A DNA stretch of 45,166 bases from the NCBI GenBank assembly GCA_034211115.1, contig JAXHTH010000277.1, positions 1-45,166 of the forward strand, in the 5' to 3' direction. Every line of letters begins with the position of its first letter. The stretch's first letter is position 1. Positions 7,460 to 17,100 of the stretch are shown piece by piece. This DNA is from JAXHTH01 sp034211115 (GTDB taxonomy: Bacteria > Planctomycetota > Phycisphaerae > Phycisphaerales > SM1A02). Made by a program: the position numbers and the translations under genes. Below the pieces are notes generated by a model, which had not been told where the DNA came from, ran no database searches, and was given only the letters and a program-made list of their open reading frames with translations.

Positions 7460-8782
7460 TCAATCCGCCGGCAGCACCACGCCGCGGCACTCGCCGAAGC
7501 CGATGCGGGCGGCGCCTTCGCGCTCGCAGTATGCCTTGATAATCACCTCATCGCCGTCCTGGAGGAACTTGCGTTCCGTGCCGTCGGGGAGCTGGATCGG
7601 ATTCTGCCCGCGCCAGGTCATTTCCAGCAGGCACCCTCGCGCGGATTCCTCGGGGCCGGAGATGGTGCCGGAGGCGAGCAGGTCGCCCGGGCGCATGTTG
7701 CAGCCGGTGGAGGTGTGATGCGCGAGCATCTGCGCGATCGTCCAGTACATGTCGCGGAAGTTGCCGCGGCTGACGCGATGCGGGTCCAGCCCCCGGTCGC
7801 GCATCTGCGGCGATGCAATGAACACATCGCAGGTTATATCGAGGCCGAAGTCATCGACGGGTTTGAGGTAGTCGAGCAGCGGCGGATCGTCGGCGCTGCG
7901 CGGTGGGCCCGGTACGCGGAACGGCGCCAGCGCATCGAGCGTCACCACCCACGGGCTGATCGTCGTCGCGAAGTTCTTCGCATTGAACGGCCCCAGCGGC
8001 TGATACTCCCACTTCTGGATGTCGCGCGCCGACCAGTCGTTGACGATGCACAGGCCGAAGATGTGCTCGCCGGCGCGCTCCATCGTGATGCGCTCGCCCA
8101 TCTCATTGCCCGGGCCGGTGAAGAAGCCCATCTCCAGCTCGTAATCGAGCAGGCGGCAGGGGCCGAAGGTTGGCGTCTCCGCATCATCCGCCTTCGTCTG
8201 CCCCATCGGCCTGCGCACGGGCGTGCCGGAGACGACGATCGAACCCGCGCGGCCATGGTACCCCACGGGCAGGTGCTTATAGTTCGGCATCAACGGATTG
8301 TCCGGGCGGAACATCGACCCGACGTTCGTCGCGTGATGAATCGAGGCATAGAAGTCGGTGTAATCGCCGATCGCGACGGGCATGAGCATCTCGGCTTGAG
8401 ACTGCTCGATCAGCAGCTTGGATCGAAGTTCGGCATTGTCGCGCAGCGTGGCCGTGTCGGCGGCGAGCAGGTTGCTGATCGCCCGTCGCGTCCTCGTCCA
8501 CGAAGATCGCCCCAGCGCAAGGAAATCGTTCAGCGTCGTCGCGGAGAGCGCGCAGCGCGCCTCGGGCCCGATCTCATCGAGCAGGCCAGCTTCGACCGCG
8601 CCCTGAATATCGAACACCGAAGCGCCGACCGCGACGCCGATCCGCGGCGCCTCGTCGCTTCCCTCTCGTCGAAAGACGCCGCAGGGCAGATTCTGAATCG
8701 GGAAATCACCGGCCGGATCGCCGGCGGATTCAATCCAGCTCCGCCGTTGCGGGTCGTGTGTGTCATCAAGAAGCTGTGTCAT
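7460..8782 (-). CDS. fahA: Fumarylacetoacetase
   Basis: Hydrolyses fumarylacetoacetate to fumarate and acetoacetate, the last step of tyrosine catabolism; cytoplasmic, 440 aa. It has the N-terminal SH3-like domain and the C-terminal FAH fold. By alignment to the mammalian enzyme from memory, the metal ligands are D143 (GDYTDFY), E215 and E217 (LLDYELEMGFF) and D249 (NDWSARDIQKWEY), and the catalytic histidine is H150 (SIHHATNVG). Long identities such as PVGYHGRAGS, NDWSARDIQKWEY and RPGDLLASGTISGPE make the call firm. The start has AAGGT 8 bases upstream. It is transcribed opposite to hpd and hmgA. The gene at 8962-9903 is upstream on the same strand, separated by 179 bases that hold an inverted repeat pair. 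Confidence 0.97.
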   Translation of the reverse strand: MTQLLDDTHDPQRRSWIESAGDPAGDFPIQNLPCGVFRREGSDEAPRIGVAVGASVFDIQGAVEAGLLDEIGPEARCALSATTLNDFLALGRSSWTRTRRAISNLLAADTATLRDNAELRSKLLIEQSQAEMLMPVAIGDYTDFYASIHHATNVGSMFRPDNPLMPNYKHLPVGYHGRAGSIVVSGTPVRRPMGQTKADDAETPTFGPCRLLDYELEMGFFTGPGNEMGERITMERAGEHIFGLCIVNDWSARDIQKWEYQPLGPFNAKNFATTISPWVVTLDALAPFRVPGPPRSADDPPLLDYLKPVDDFGLDITCDVFIASPQMRDRGLDPHRVSRGNFRDMYWTIAQMLAHHTSTGCNMRPGDLLASGTISGPEESARGCLLEMTWRGQNPIQLPDGTERKFLQDGDEVIIKAYCEREGAARIGFGECRGVVLPAD

Positions 8783-8801
8783 GCGTCGACCTTGCGGTTA
8801 T

Positions 8802-8835
8802 GAAACACGGAGGGCCGCTGAGGGCGGCGGAGAGG
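8802..8835 (+). repeat. Left arm of 34-bp inverted repeat pair
   Basis: Begins GAAACACGGAGGGCCGC and ends CGGAGAGG. It matches the reverse complement of 8925-8958 at 29 of 34 positions (my base-by-base comparison). It lies just upstream of the fahA start. Confidence 0.7.
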
Positions 8836-8924
8836 AGAAGAAACTGCTACCTGTATTGGGAATGTCGATTGACGTTTGGCAAGCGTCAGTGATCTGTCGA
8901 TCGAGGTTAGGCACACTCTATCTG

Positions 8925-8958
8925 CCTCTCCGCGGCTCCCCGCGGCCCTCCGCGTTTC
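8925..8958 (-). repeat. Right arm of 34-bp inverted repeat pair
   Basis: Reverse complement of the arm at 8802-8835 with 5 mismatches; the arms are separated by 89 bases. It ends 4 bases before the stop of the gene at 8962. The 19 bases at 8940-8958 recur exactly at 7433-7451. Confidence 0.7.
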
Positions 8959-8961
8959 CAA

Positions 8962-9903
8962 TCACAGAAGTCCCAGCGCGCGGAGATCAGCGCGGGGTTC
9001 GTCGAAGGAGCAGGAGCCGAAGGAGATCGCCAGCGCCAGGCGCGTGTCCTCGAGCTGCTGGGCTGTGAGCTTGTAATCGCGCCACGTCAGGCCGTCATCA
9101 TCGAAGACGAAGGCGTCGATGCTCTCCTCTTCAAGGACGGGGAGAAGGTCCGATTCGGCAAGGTCCGCATTGAGGGCGAGGGCGGCCGCGATGAAGACGT
9201 TGAGAAAGCCGAACTCCTTCGTCCCGACGGCTTCGGAATGGTGCCGCAGCGGATGATGGAGACCTGCGGTCGCCTTGAACGGAACATCCGCCGCCGCGCA
9301 GGCGGCGATGAAACGGGCGACGTCGCGCAGGCTCGGATAGCGATCCGCCGTCACGCCGCCCGTGCGGATCTTTGCGCCGGCTTCGCCACCCACGAGGGAC
9401 GCGATCAGCCCGCGCGGATCATCGCGGGTCGGAAGCTCGAAAAAGGGATAGAGATCATCGGGGATCTGATCGAGCGTGTGATCGATCGCTTCGGCCGCGT
9501 CGGCCTTGAGCTCGATGACATCGATCAGTGCCAGCCCCCGCTCGGGCGTGCGATGGATGTCGTTGAAGGATGCGATGCGCTTCAGATCGGCCGCGAGCCG
9601 GTCATCGCCCGCCGGTACGGTGAGCGCAGAGATCGGCCACGGATCGGCCTCCGCCGATGTCGGAAGATGATCAGCCGCACAGGCCTCGAACTCATCGAGG
9701 CGCGCTGCGGGGACGATCAGTCGCTCCAGGAGCCAGGCATCGTCGGTCGCCAGGTACGAGGCGTAGTTCGCGACGGTGGTCGGCATGTCCAGTGACGCGG
9801 GCGGGAAGAGGCCGGCGTAATCGATGATGTTCGACAGCAGGGCGGAGACGCTGTCGGCGATCGGTCGGCCGGCTGGGTGGTGTCTCATCGAGGCTGGTTC
9901 CAT
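8962..9903 (-). CDS. Conserved hypothetical protein next to fahA
   Basis: 313 aa, soluble, no signal peptide. I do not recognise a named family. N-terminal half: NIIDYAGLFPPASLDM (about residues 23-38) and alternating beta/alpha segments. C-terminal half: IRTGGVTADRYPS, then FIAACAAADVPFKATAGLHHPLRH, then EFGFLNVFIAAALALNA, ending SFGSCSFDEPRADL. The conserved-looking GLHHPLRH and KIRTGG stretches suggest an active or metal site in a barrel-like alpha/beta fold; this is inference. The start at 9903 is supported by AGGGAG about 10 bases upstream; the open frame extends to 10257 but the added residues look non-coding. Placement next to fahA on the same strand suggests, without proving, a link to aromatic catabolism. 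Confidence 0.75.
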   Translation of the reverse strand: MEPASMRHHPAGRPIADSVSALLSNIIDYAGLFPPASLDMPTTVANYASYLATDDAWLLERLIVPAARLDEFEACAADHLPTSAEADPWPISALTVPAGDDRLAADLKRIASFNDIHRTPERGLALIDVIELKADAAEAIDHTLDQIPDDLYPFFELPTRDDPRGLIASLVGGEAGAKIRTGGVTADRYPSLRDVARFIAACAAADVPFKATAGLHHPLRHHSEAVGTKEFGFLNVFIAAALALNADLAESDLLPVLEEESIDAFVFDDDGLTWRDYKLTAQQLEDTRLALAISFGSCSFDEPRADLRALGLL

Positions 9904-10380
9904 CGAGGTGCTCCCTGGCCTGACTCCGCCGGAGCCGGAGGTCGAACTATCACATGCATGAGGTTGGAAACAGACGATCATTGCGCCGTGCGGCGACGCG
10001 GTCAAAGGGTCGGCCGGCGCGGGGTGGAGGCGGCGGATCGAAGGAAGTCGCCGGTCCCGGGTTAATAGGTAAATCATTATTGAATAAGGATTTAGAGACC
10101 GCCGGCGTGCGATCTGCCCCGCGTCGATCGGCCTGGTCGGCCGCGCGTCTTCTCCCGCCTTCCTCGCCCGTGGTTCATCAACCGCCCGGCGAGATCGCGG
10201 TATATGCGACGGTCGGCCGCCGCTGAGCCGCTCGTCGCCGGCCGTTGAGGAAGACACGTCGGGTATGCTCGACCAGAGTCGTTCATCGCGCCGGAGGCGG
10301 GTGGACCGTTCCTCTCCGGCGGTGGCGCCTCCCGCGCTCGCCGCTTCGATGCATCACTGTTGGCCTGGAAGATCACCAGC
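9904..10380. promoter_or_regulatory. Divergent intergenic region with an AT-rich island
   Basis: 477 bases between two divergent genes. Most is GC-rich with no gene. Positions about 10063-10096 are strikingly AT-rich for this genome (TTAATAGGTAAATCATTATT, then GAATAAGGATTTAG). This is the likely promoter zone for one or both genes, but I cannot pick a -35/-10 pair with confidence. Confidence 0.4.
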
Positions 10381-13300
10381 ATGAAAACGACGAATCAACT
10401 CATCGTGCTTCTCGCCCTTCTGCTTTGTCTCATTGTTCCGAGCGCCCGCGCCGAGGCCCAGGATGAGGAGGCGGAAGAGGTCGCCGTTCAGAAACAGGAG
10501 TCCGCCGAACCGGACGAAGAGAGCAAAGGCGCCGATCAGGAAGCGGAAGGAGAAGAAGAGGAAACAGGGGAAGAAGAAGAGGACGAGGAGGAAGTTCTCA
10601 CCGCGGGGACGTTCGCCGGCCTGAAGCTGCGCTGCCTCGGCCCCGCGCTGACCTCGGGCCGCATCGTCGACTTCGCGGTCGAGCCGGGAAACCGAAGCCA
10701 CTACTACGTGGCCGTCGCTTCCGGCGGGGTCTGGAAGACCACCAACGCGGGCACGACGTTCACGCCGATCTTCGACAGCCAGGGATCGTATTCGATCGGC
10801 TGCATCGCGATGGATCCGAACAACCCCGCCGTCATCTGGGTCGGGACCGGCGAGAACAACAGCCAGCGAAGCGTCTCCTTCGGCGACGGCGTCTACCGCA
10901 GCCGCGATGGCGGCGCGCACTGGGAGAACATGGGTCTGAAGGAGTCCGAGCACATCGGCATGATCGCCATCGATCCGCGCGATTCGGAAACCGTTTATGT
11001 CGCCGCGCAGGGCCCGCTCTGGTGTTCGGGCGGTGATCGCGGGCTTTACAAGACGACCGACGGCGGCACGACCTGGGAATGCGTTCTTCACATCAGCGAC
11101 GACACCGGCGTGAACGAGGTACACCTCGATCCGCGCGATCCGGACATCGTGTACGCCTCATCGTATCAGCGCCGCCGCCACGTGTGGACGCTCATCCACG
11201 GCGGTCCCGAGTCGGCGCTGTATAAGTCGACGAATGCCGGCGCGACGTGGCGGAAGATCACGCACGGCCTGCCCGGCGGGGACAAGGGCCGCATCGGCCT
11301 CGACATCTCACCCGCCGATCCCGACGTGCTGTACGCGATCATCGACGCCAGGGGCGACAGCGGAGGGTTCTTCCGCTCCACGAACCGCGGCGAGAGCTGG
11401 CAGAAGCGCAGCGGCTACCGAACCACCAGCGCACAGTATTACAACGAGATTATCTGCGATCCCGAAGATGTCGACCGCGTTTACGTCCTCGACACAGTTC
11501 TCCACGTCACCGACGACGGCGGCAGGACATTCCAGCGCATGCCGCGCAGGTACCGTCATGTCGATGATCATGCGCTGTGGATCGACCCCGCGAACGCGGA
11601 CTACATTCTCGTCGGCTGCGACGGCGGGGTCTATGATACGTATGACCGCGGAGAGAACTGGCACTTCAAGCCGAATCTGCCCGTGACGCAGTTCTACCGC
11701 GTTACCGTCGACAACTCGACGCCCTTCTATTATGTCTACGGCGGGACACAGGACAACAATACGCTGGCCGGTCCGTCGCGGACGACGAGACGCGAGGGGA
11801 TCACCAACGAAGACTGGTTCGTCACCGTGGGCGGGGACGGGTTCAAGACCCAGGTCGACCCGGAGGATCCCAACATCGTCTACAGCCAGTTGCAGTACGG
11901 CGGGCTTGTCCGTTACGATCGGCGCAGCGGGGAACGCGTCGACATCAAGCCGCGCGAAGCGCCGGACGAAGACCCGTATCGATGGAACTGGGACGCGCCG
12001 CTCATCATCAGTCCGCACAGTCATACGAGACTGTATTTCGCGGCGAACCGGCTCTTCCGATCCGACGATCGAGGCAACACCTGGCGGGCGATCAGCGGCG
12101 ATCTCACGAGGCAGATCGATCGGAACACCCTGGAGGTGATGGGCCGGATCTGGCCGGTGGATGCCGTGGGCAAGCACGACAGCACATCGTACTACGGTAA
12201 CATCGTGGCCCTGAGCGAGTCGCCGCTCGTCGAGGGCCTGATCTACGTCGGCACCGATGACGGGCTGGTCCAGGTGACAGAGGACGGCGGGGAGACGTGG
12301 CGGAAGATCGAGACGTTCCCCGACGTTCCCGAGATGACCTATGTGAGCGGCCTCACCGCGTCGCAGCACGACGCCGATGTGGTCTATGCGACCTTTGATA
12401 ATCATAAGAAAGGCGACTTTGAGCCCTACGTGCTCAGGAGCGGCGATCGAGGCCGAACATGGGAGTCGATCGTCGGCGACCTGGCGGAGCTGCAGATTGC
12501 GTACATCGTCGCCGAAGATCATGTGAAGCCGGAACTGCTTTTCCTCGGGACGGAGTTCGGCGTGTATTTCACGCCCGATGGGGGCGGACGGTGGATCAGA
12601 CTCAAAGGCGGGATGCCGACGATCGCGGTGCGTGATATCGCCATACACGCCGGGCAGACCGACCTCGTGCTCGGAACGTTCGGGCGTGGGATCTACGTGC
12701 TGGACGATTACACGCCGCTGCGGCTGGCGGACGAGCAATGGCTGGAGCGCGGGCCGAGCGTGTTCCCGATTCGCCCCGCGTTGCGCTATATCGAGCGCAG
12801 CCGGGGGAGAGGGTCGCAGGGGGCTTCGTTTTACCGGGCGCCGAACCCGCCTTTCGGCGCCGTGTTCACGTATTACATTGACGAAAAGCCGCTCACGCGG
12901 CGGGAGCGCCGCAAGAAGGCGGAGAAGGAAGCGATCAAGGCGGGTGAAACGCCGCCGTATCCGACGATCGAGGAGCTTCGCGCCGAGGAGGAGGAGCGCG
13001 CGCCGACCATCCTGCTGCTGGTGCGCGATGAGAGCGGAGCACTTGTGCGACGGCTGAGGGGGTCGCGAAGTGAGGGGATCCACCGGGCGGTGTGGGACCT
13101 CCGTCTTCCGGCCCGCACGCCGGTCAGGCCGCGGCGTTCCGGGGACGGCCCGTCCGGCCCGCTGGCGTTGCCGGGCCTGTATACCGTCACGCTTGCGAAG
13201 GAAGTGGACGGCGTGGTGAGCGAGTTGACGGAGCCGCAGCCGTTCGAAGTGCTGCCGCTCGAGCTGGCGACGTTCGCGGCGGCGGATCGGGCGCAGGTGC

Positions 13301-13761
13301 TCGCCTTCAGAAAGAAGGTGGCGGATCTGAATCGAGCCGTGCAGGGAGCGCTGCGCGCGGCCGGGGAGGCGCAGGAGCGCATCGACCACGTTCGTCAGGC
13401 GGTTCTTGACACGCCCGACGCAAGCCTTGGCCTGATCACGGAGGTGAACGAACTCGACCTGCGCCTGGAGGACATCCTCCGGGAGTTGCGCGGCGACCGT
13501 ACGAAGCGCACGTACCGCGAGCCGACGCCGAGTTCGATTCGTTCGCGCGTCAGCCGCATCGTGTACGGCCAGTGGAACGTCACATCGGCGCCGACGCAGA
13601 CCCAGCGTGACGCATACCGCCAGGCGGGTGAGGCGTTCACCGATGTGCTCGACGAACTCCGTCTTCTCATGGAAGAGGACCTGGTGCGGATCGAGGAGAA
13701 GCTGGAACGCGTGGGCGCGCCGTGGACGCCGGGACGAATCCCGGCGTGGGAGATGAAGTGA
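10381..13761 (+). CDS. Secreted Asp-box (BNR/sortilin-like) beta-propeller protein
   Basis: 1126 aa. Signal peptide 1-24 (LIVLLALLLCLIVPSARA), then a Glu/Asp-rich linker (about 27-72), then about ten Asp-box repeats of the S/TxDxGxxW type. Examples are VYRSRDGGAHW, LYKTTDGGTTW, LYKSTNAGATW, LFRSDDRGNTW, VQVTEDGGETW and VYFTPDGGGRW, spread over roughly residues 110-740. This matches the VPS10/sortilin-type propeller proteins often annotated as 'glycosyl hydrolase' although catalysis is usually unproven. After the propeller come a Lys/Arg/Glu-rich stretch (TRRERRKKAEKEAIK), a beta-sandwich-like segment and a helical C-terminal region. The start ATG at 10381 directly precedes the signal peptide. 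The role is probably extracytoplasmic binding or processing. The VOC gene follows after 26 bases and may be cotranscribed. Confidence 0.85.
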   Translation: MKTTNQLIVLLALLLCLIVPSARAEAQDEEAEEVAVQKQESAEPDEESKGADQEAEGEEEETGEEEEDEEEVLTAGTFAGLKLRCLGPALTSGRIVDFAVEPGNRSHYYVAVASGGVWKTTNAGTTFTPIFDSQGSYSIGCIAMDPNNPAVIWVGTGENNSQRSVSFGDGVYRSRDGGAHWENMGLKESEHIGMIAIDPRDSETVYVAAQGPLWCSGGDRGLYKTTDGGTTWECVLHISDDTGVNEVHLDPRDPDIVYASSYQRRRHVWTLIHGGPESALYKSTNAGATWRKITHGLPGGDKGRIGLDISPADPDVLYAIIDARGDSGGFFRSTNRGESWQKRSGYRTTSAQYYNEIICDPEDVDRVYVLDTVLHVTDDGGRTFQRMPRRYRHVDDHALWIDPANADYILVGCDGGVYDTYDRGENWHFKPNLPVTQFYRVTVDNSTPFYYVYGGTQDNNTLAGPSRTTRREGITNEDWFVTVGGDGFKTQVDPEDPNIVYSQLQYGGLVRYDRRSGERVDIKPREAPDEDPYRWNWDAPLIISPHSHTRLYFAANRLFRSDDRGNTWRAISGDLTRQIDRNTLEVMGRIWPVDAVGKHDSTSYYGNIVALSESPLVEGLIYVGTDDGLVQVTEDGGETWRKIETFPDVPEMTYVSGLTASQHDADVVYATFDNHKKGDFEPYVLRSGDRGRTWESIVGDLAELQIAYIVAEDHVKPELLFLGTEFGVYFTPDGGGRWIRLKGGMPTIAVRDIAIHAGQTDLVLGTFGRGIYVLDDYTPLRLADEQWLERGPSVFPIRPALRYIERSRGRGSQGASFYRAPNPPFGAVFTYYIDEKPLTRRERRKKAEKEAIKAGETPPYPTIEELRAEEEERAPTILLLVRDESGALVRRLRGSRSEGIHRAVWDLRLPARTPVRPRRSGDGPSGPLALPGLYTVTLAKEVDGVVSELTEPQPFEVLPLELATFAAADRAQVLAFRKKVADLNRAVQGALRAAGEAQERIDHVRQAVLDTPDASLGLITEVNELDLRLEDILRELRGDRTKRTYREPTPSSIRSRVSRIVYGQWNVTSAPTQTQRDAYRQAGEAFTDVLDELRLLMEEDLVRIEEKLERVGAPWTPGRIPAWEMK

Positions 13762-13787
13762 TCGGTGAGGATTGCGGAAGGGTCCGG

Positions 13788-14159
13788 ATGACGACATTCG
13801 ACGCACAGATCACGTTCTGTTACACGCCGGATCTTGAGGCGACGGCGCACTTCTACGAGGGGACGATGGGACTTTCGCTCGCGCTCGACCAGGGGTCGTG
13901 CCGGATCTACCGCGTTGTCGACGGCGCGTTTTTGGGGTTCTGCACGAAGCCGGACACGCCGCGGCCGGAGAGCATCATTCTGACGTTCGTGACGGGCGAT
14001 GTTGACGGCTGGTACGCCCGTCTGCGGGCGCGTGGCGTGGTCTTCGAGACGGCGCCGTCATACAACGAGAGGTTCAGGATCTATCATTGTTTTGCCCGGG
14101 ATCCGAACGGGTATCGCATCGAGATCCAGCGGTTCGATGACCCGCGCTGGTCGGATTGA
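13788..14159 (+). CDS. VOC-family (glyoxalase/bleomycin-resistance fold) protein
   Basis: 123 aa, a single vicinal-oxygen-chelate domain with two beta-alpha-beta-beta-beta modules. The first module begins ITFCYTPDLEATAHFYEGTMGL and the second ILTFVTGDVDGWYARLRARGV. The family's C-terminal DPNGYRIEIQRF is present, supplying a candidate metal ligand E. The usual first-strand His ligand is replaced (TFCYT), so a metal-dependent lyase or dioxygenase activity is uncertain. The start at 13788 is preceded by GGAAGGGTCCGG. It ends 9 bases from the stop of the convergent gene. Substrate unknown. Confidence 0.8.
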   Translation: MTTFDAQITFCYTPDLEATAHFYEGTMGLSLALDQGSCRIYRVVDGAFLGFCTKPDTPRPESIILTFVTGDVDGWYARLRARGVVFETAPSYNERFRIYHCFARDPNGYRIEIQRFDDPRWSD

Positions 14160-14168
14160 GGGCGGCGT

Positions 14169-17100
14169 TCAGTCGACACCGGGGAGTCGGATCCGGATGT
14201 TGACGAATTCGAAGTCGTCGTAGTCGGATCCGCCGTAGACGCTTCTGATTTCGAGGGTATTGGTGCCTTCGCGGAGCCATGAAGCGGGGAACGTGGCTTG
14301 GAAAGGACCGAAGCTGCCGTCGCGCGGCGCGCGGTTCAACCGCGTGTCGAGAAGCTGGTCGTTGATTCGGATTCGATTGTTGCGCTGCGCGCCGCGCACG
14401 AGGAAAAGCACCTTCGCCTGCCCTTCGGAGCGAGGAAGCTGGTCTGCGGCGAGCTCGAAGACGCCGGCGTAGCGCCTCCCTTCACTTCGCTTCTGAAACC
14501 GGCTGTTGATGCGGCCCGTGAAACGATCGTCGCCGAGATGATGAACATCGGGGTCCGCCTCCAGCGCGATGATGTCCTTCTGTTTGGGCGAGAGGCGGAA
14601 GTCACGGGTAACAATGGCGTGATCGAGTTCGTCGGCGGCGATGTTCACGGTTTCGGGCACGTACCCCTCGTGGGAGGCGGAGAGGGCGACGAAATCGGGA
14701 ACGGGCGGGGTGAGCAGAAGGTAATCTCCCTGCGGGCCGGTGATCACGGCGATCGCGGGACGGTCGGCGAGATCGAGCCGGACAGTGACATCGGCGAGCG
14801 GCTCGCCCGTCCGCGCGTCGCGCACCATGCCGCGCACGGCGCCGGTGATGTCGACCGCGGCGCGCTCGGGTGCGACGGCCGGCGCCTCGTCGGGGAGGAG
14901 AGGAAGATCGGCAGGGAACCGGATGGCCGGTGGTTGCGCAGGTTGGGTCGACGTAAAGGCGAACAGTCCCGATTGGTCTCCGGCGGGGGCGATGTCCGGG
15001 CGCGGCAGTTCCGTGAACCGGCGGGATTCGTCGGGCAGCGCGACGCGCCGAATACTCGCCGCGGCGGGCAGAGGAACCTGTGGCGCGACGTGGAGGTTGC
15101 CGTTCGTGCGCGTCCTGAGGGCACGTCGGGCCCTGATGGCTTGCGGTGTCGATGATGAGAACGTGCTCTCGAGGCGGTGCGCAGGACGTGATGGCTCGAC
15201 GGCAGAGAGCTCGAACACGAGACGCGGCAGAGAGACGGGGGTGGACGAGGAGAGCGAGTCGGAACGCGGTGCACGGCGTGCTTGGGTGTCGCTGACGGGA
15301 AAAGAAAGCGCGGATCGCGGATGATCATCAGGGATCGCGGGAGATGACGGATCGAGCCGGAACGGCAACGATGAGGACGCCCGGCTGAGCATACCGGTAT
15401 TCGACGTCCGGCGACGATGGGAGAAGCGTGTGTCGTCGGGGGCCACGGCCAGAGTCTGTTCGCCCGTGGCGACACTTTCGGACTGATCGCCGACCGGCGG
15501 CAAACCGATCGGGATCGGCGGCACCGCCGCGAGAACGATGCCGGCAGGCCGCCGCGCACTCGATGCGGACGGAAGCGCATCAGGATCCGTGTCGCGCGAA
15601 TCAGATGTAATAAGACGTGGATACCGCCCCGGAGTCGGCGCGGGACGCCCGGAGTCATGAATGGCCGGGTCGTGAGAGGCGGGCGTCGTTCGATGGTCGT
15701 GATGACGGAGCCGTGCGGCCCCGGCAATCGCCGATGGCGGCGGAGCGGTGGTCAATTCGCTCGCGCAATGAGTGTGCTCGGGCATCACGGGAGTGTCGGC
15801 GGCAAGCGCAGGCAGCACCGGCTGGGGCGGAGGCGGCGGCGCGGTGATCGTGCGCGACGGCGAAGGCGCCGGCGTTGCGGCCGCGAATGAGGATTCTGCG
15901 TGGCCCGACACCGGTGTCTGCGGGGGAGGATCGACACGACGAGGGATCGCTTCAGCAGGGCGGTCGGCGACATGGAGCGCCCCGGCGTCCTGTTTCGTGC
16001 TGAAGGGCTGGTCGGTTCTGGCAGAGATGACCGGTTCGGCCTGTGCGCTGGTCGGCGCCGTTGAGATGGGCGGTATCTCAGGCAGGGTCTGCCGTGACGG
16101 CAAAAGCGAACGCGGTGGCGTGAGCGTGGGCCGCTCGGGATGAGAGATCCTGTGTGAAGAAAGAGCCGCGACAACCCGCGAGGCCGGGTCCGGCGCCATG
16201 TTCGGCAACGGCGCCGGGCCGGGGGACTCTTCCGCGAAAGGCGAGGGACCAAAGACCGACGCGTGTGAATGATGTTTTCGCGCGTTCGACGACACGGCGG
16301 GTGTCGCGCTGATGTGACGCGCGGCTTCCTGTTCCCGACCCCGGGACACCGGGGGAGGGAGTTTGACGTTGACTGCGTGCGTGTTGCGAACGGGAGGCGG
16401 GGGACGCGTCGAGGCCGTCGGGCGCGCGCGCGCCGGTGCGTCCTCGAGCTGTTCGGGCCGCGTGACATCGTTCGTCGCCAAACGGGATCTTGCGACCTCG
16501 AGCACGGCGGATACAGCGAGTGGGATCGGCGGTCGAGATCGCGTGCGAAGCTGCGACTTCGGCTCCGCCGCGGGCGGCTCGATCCGGAGTCCGGTCAGGT
16601 CGCCTCGGATCTGCGCGGCGAGCTCGTTGCCCGCGGCGGGCGAGACGAGCGCAACACGTGTTCCGCCGCGCTCGTTGATCCAATGCGAAAGCGACGAGCT
16701 TACGCCCCAGAACGTCAGCAGAACGAGAACGATGACGTGAACGAGGGCGGAGGCGAGCACGCAGCGCGCGAGGAGGCTGAGCTTGCCGTAGTGGCCGGAC
16801 CGAACCAGACGCGCAAACAGGAGAAGCAGGAGCAGAAGCAGGAGGGTGAGCAGCAGCCAGACGAGATACGGCAGCAGTGCGCTCCAGTCGATGGAGGCCC
16901 GGTACTCCTCCGTCTCGATGAAGACCTCTCTGGAGTTGCTGACGAAGAGGTTGTAGTCCGATGCCGCGCCGCCGACGGAGGCCAGGGGCGGCCGATCGGA
17001 GCTGAAGTAAAGGGCGAAACCACCCGCGGCAAGCGCCGGGTCAAGTTCACCGGCAGGAGAGTTGACTGATGGGCCGGCGTTGTCGGGAGGAAGATAGCGG

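Noticed and set aside
11308..13806. 832-codon minus-strand open frame opposite the Asp-box gene
   Set aside because: Antisense shadow in high-GC DNA; Arg/His-rich, without domain or start signals.
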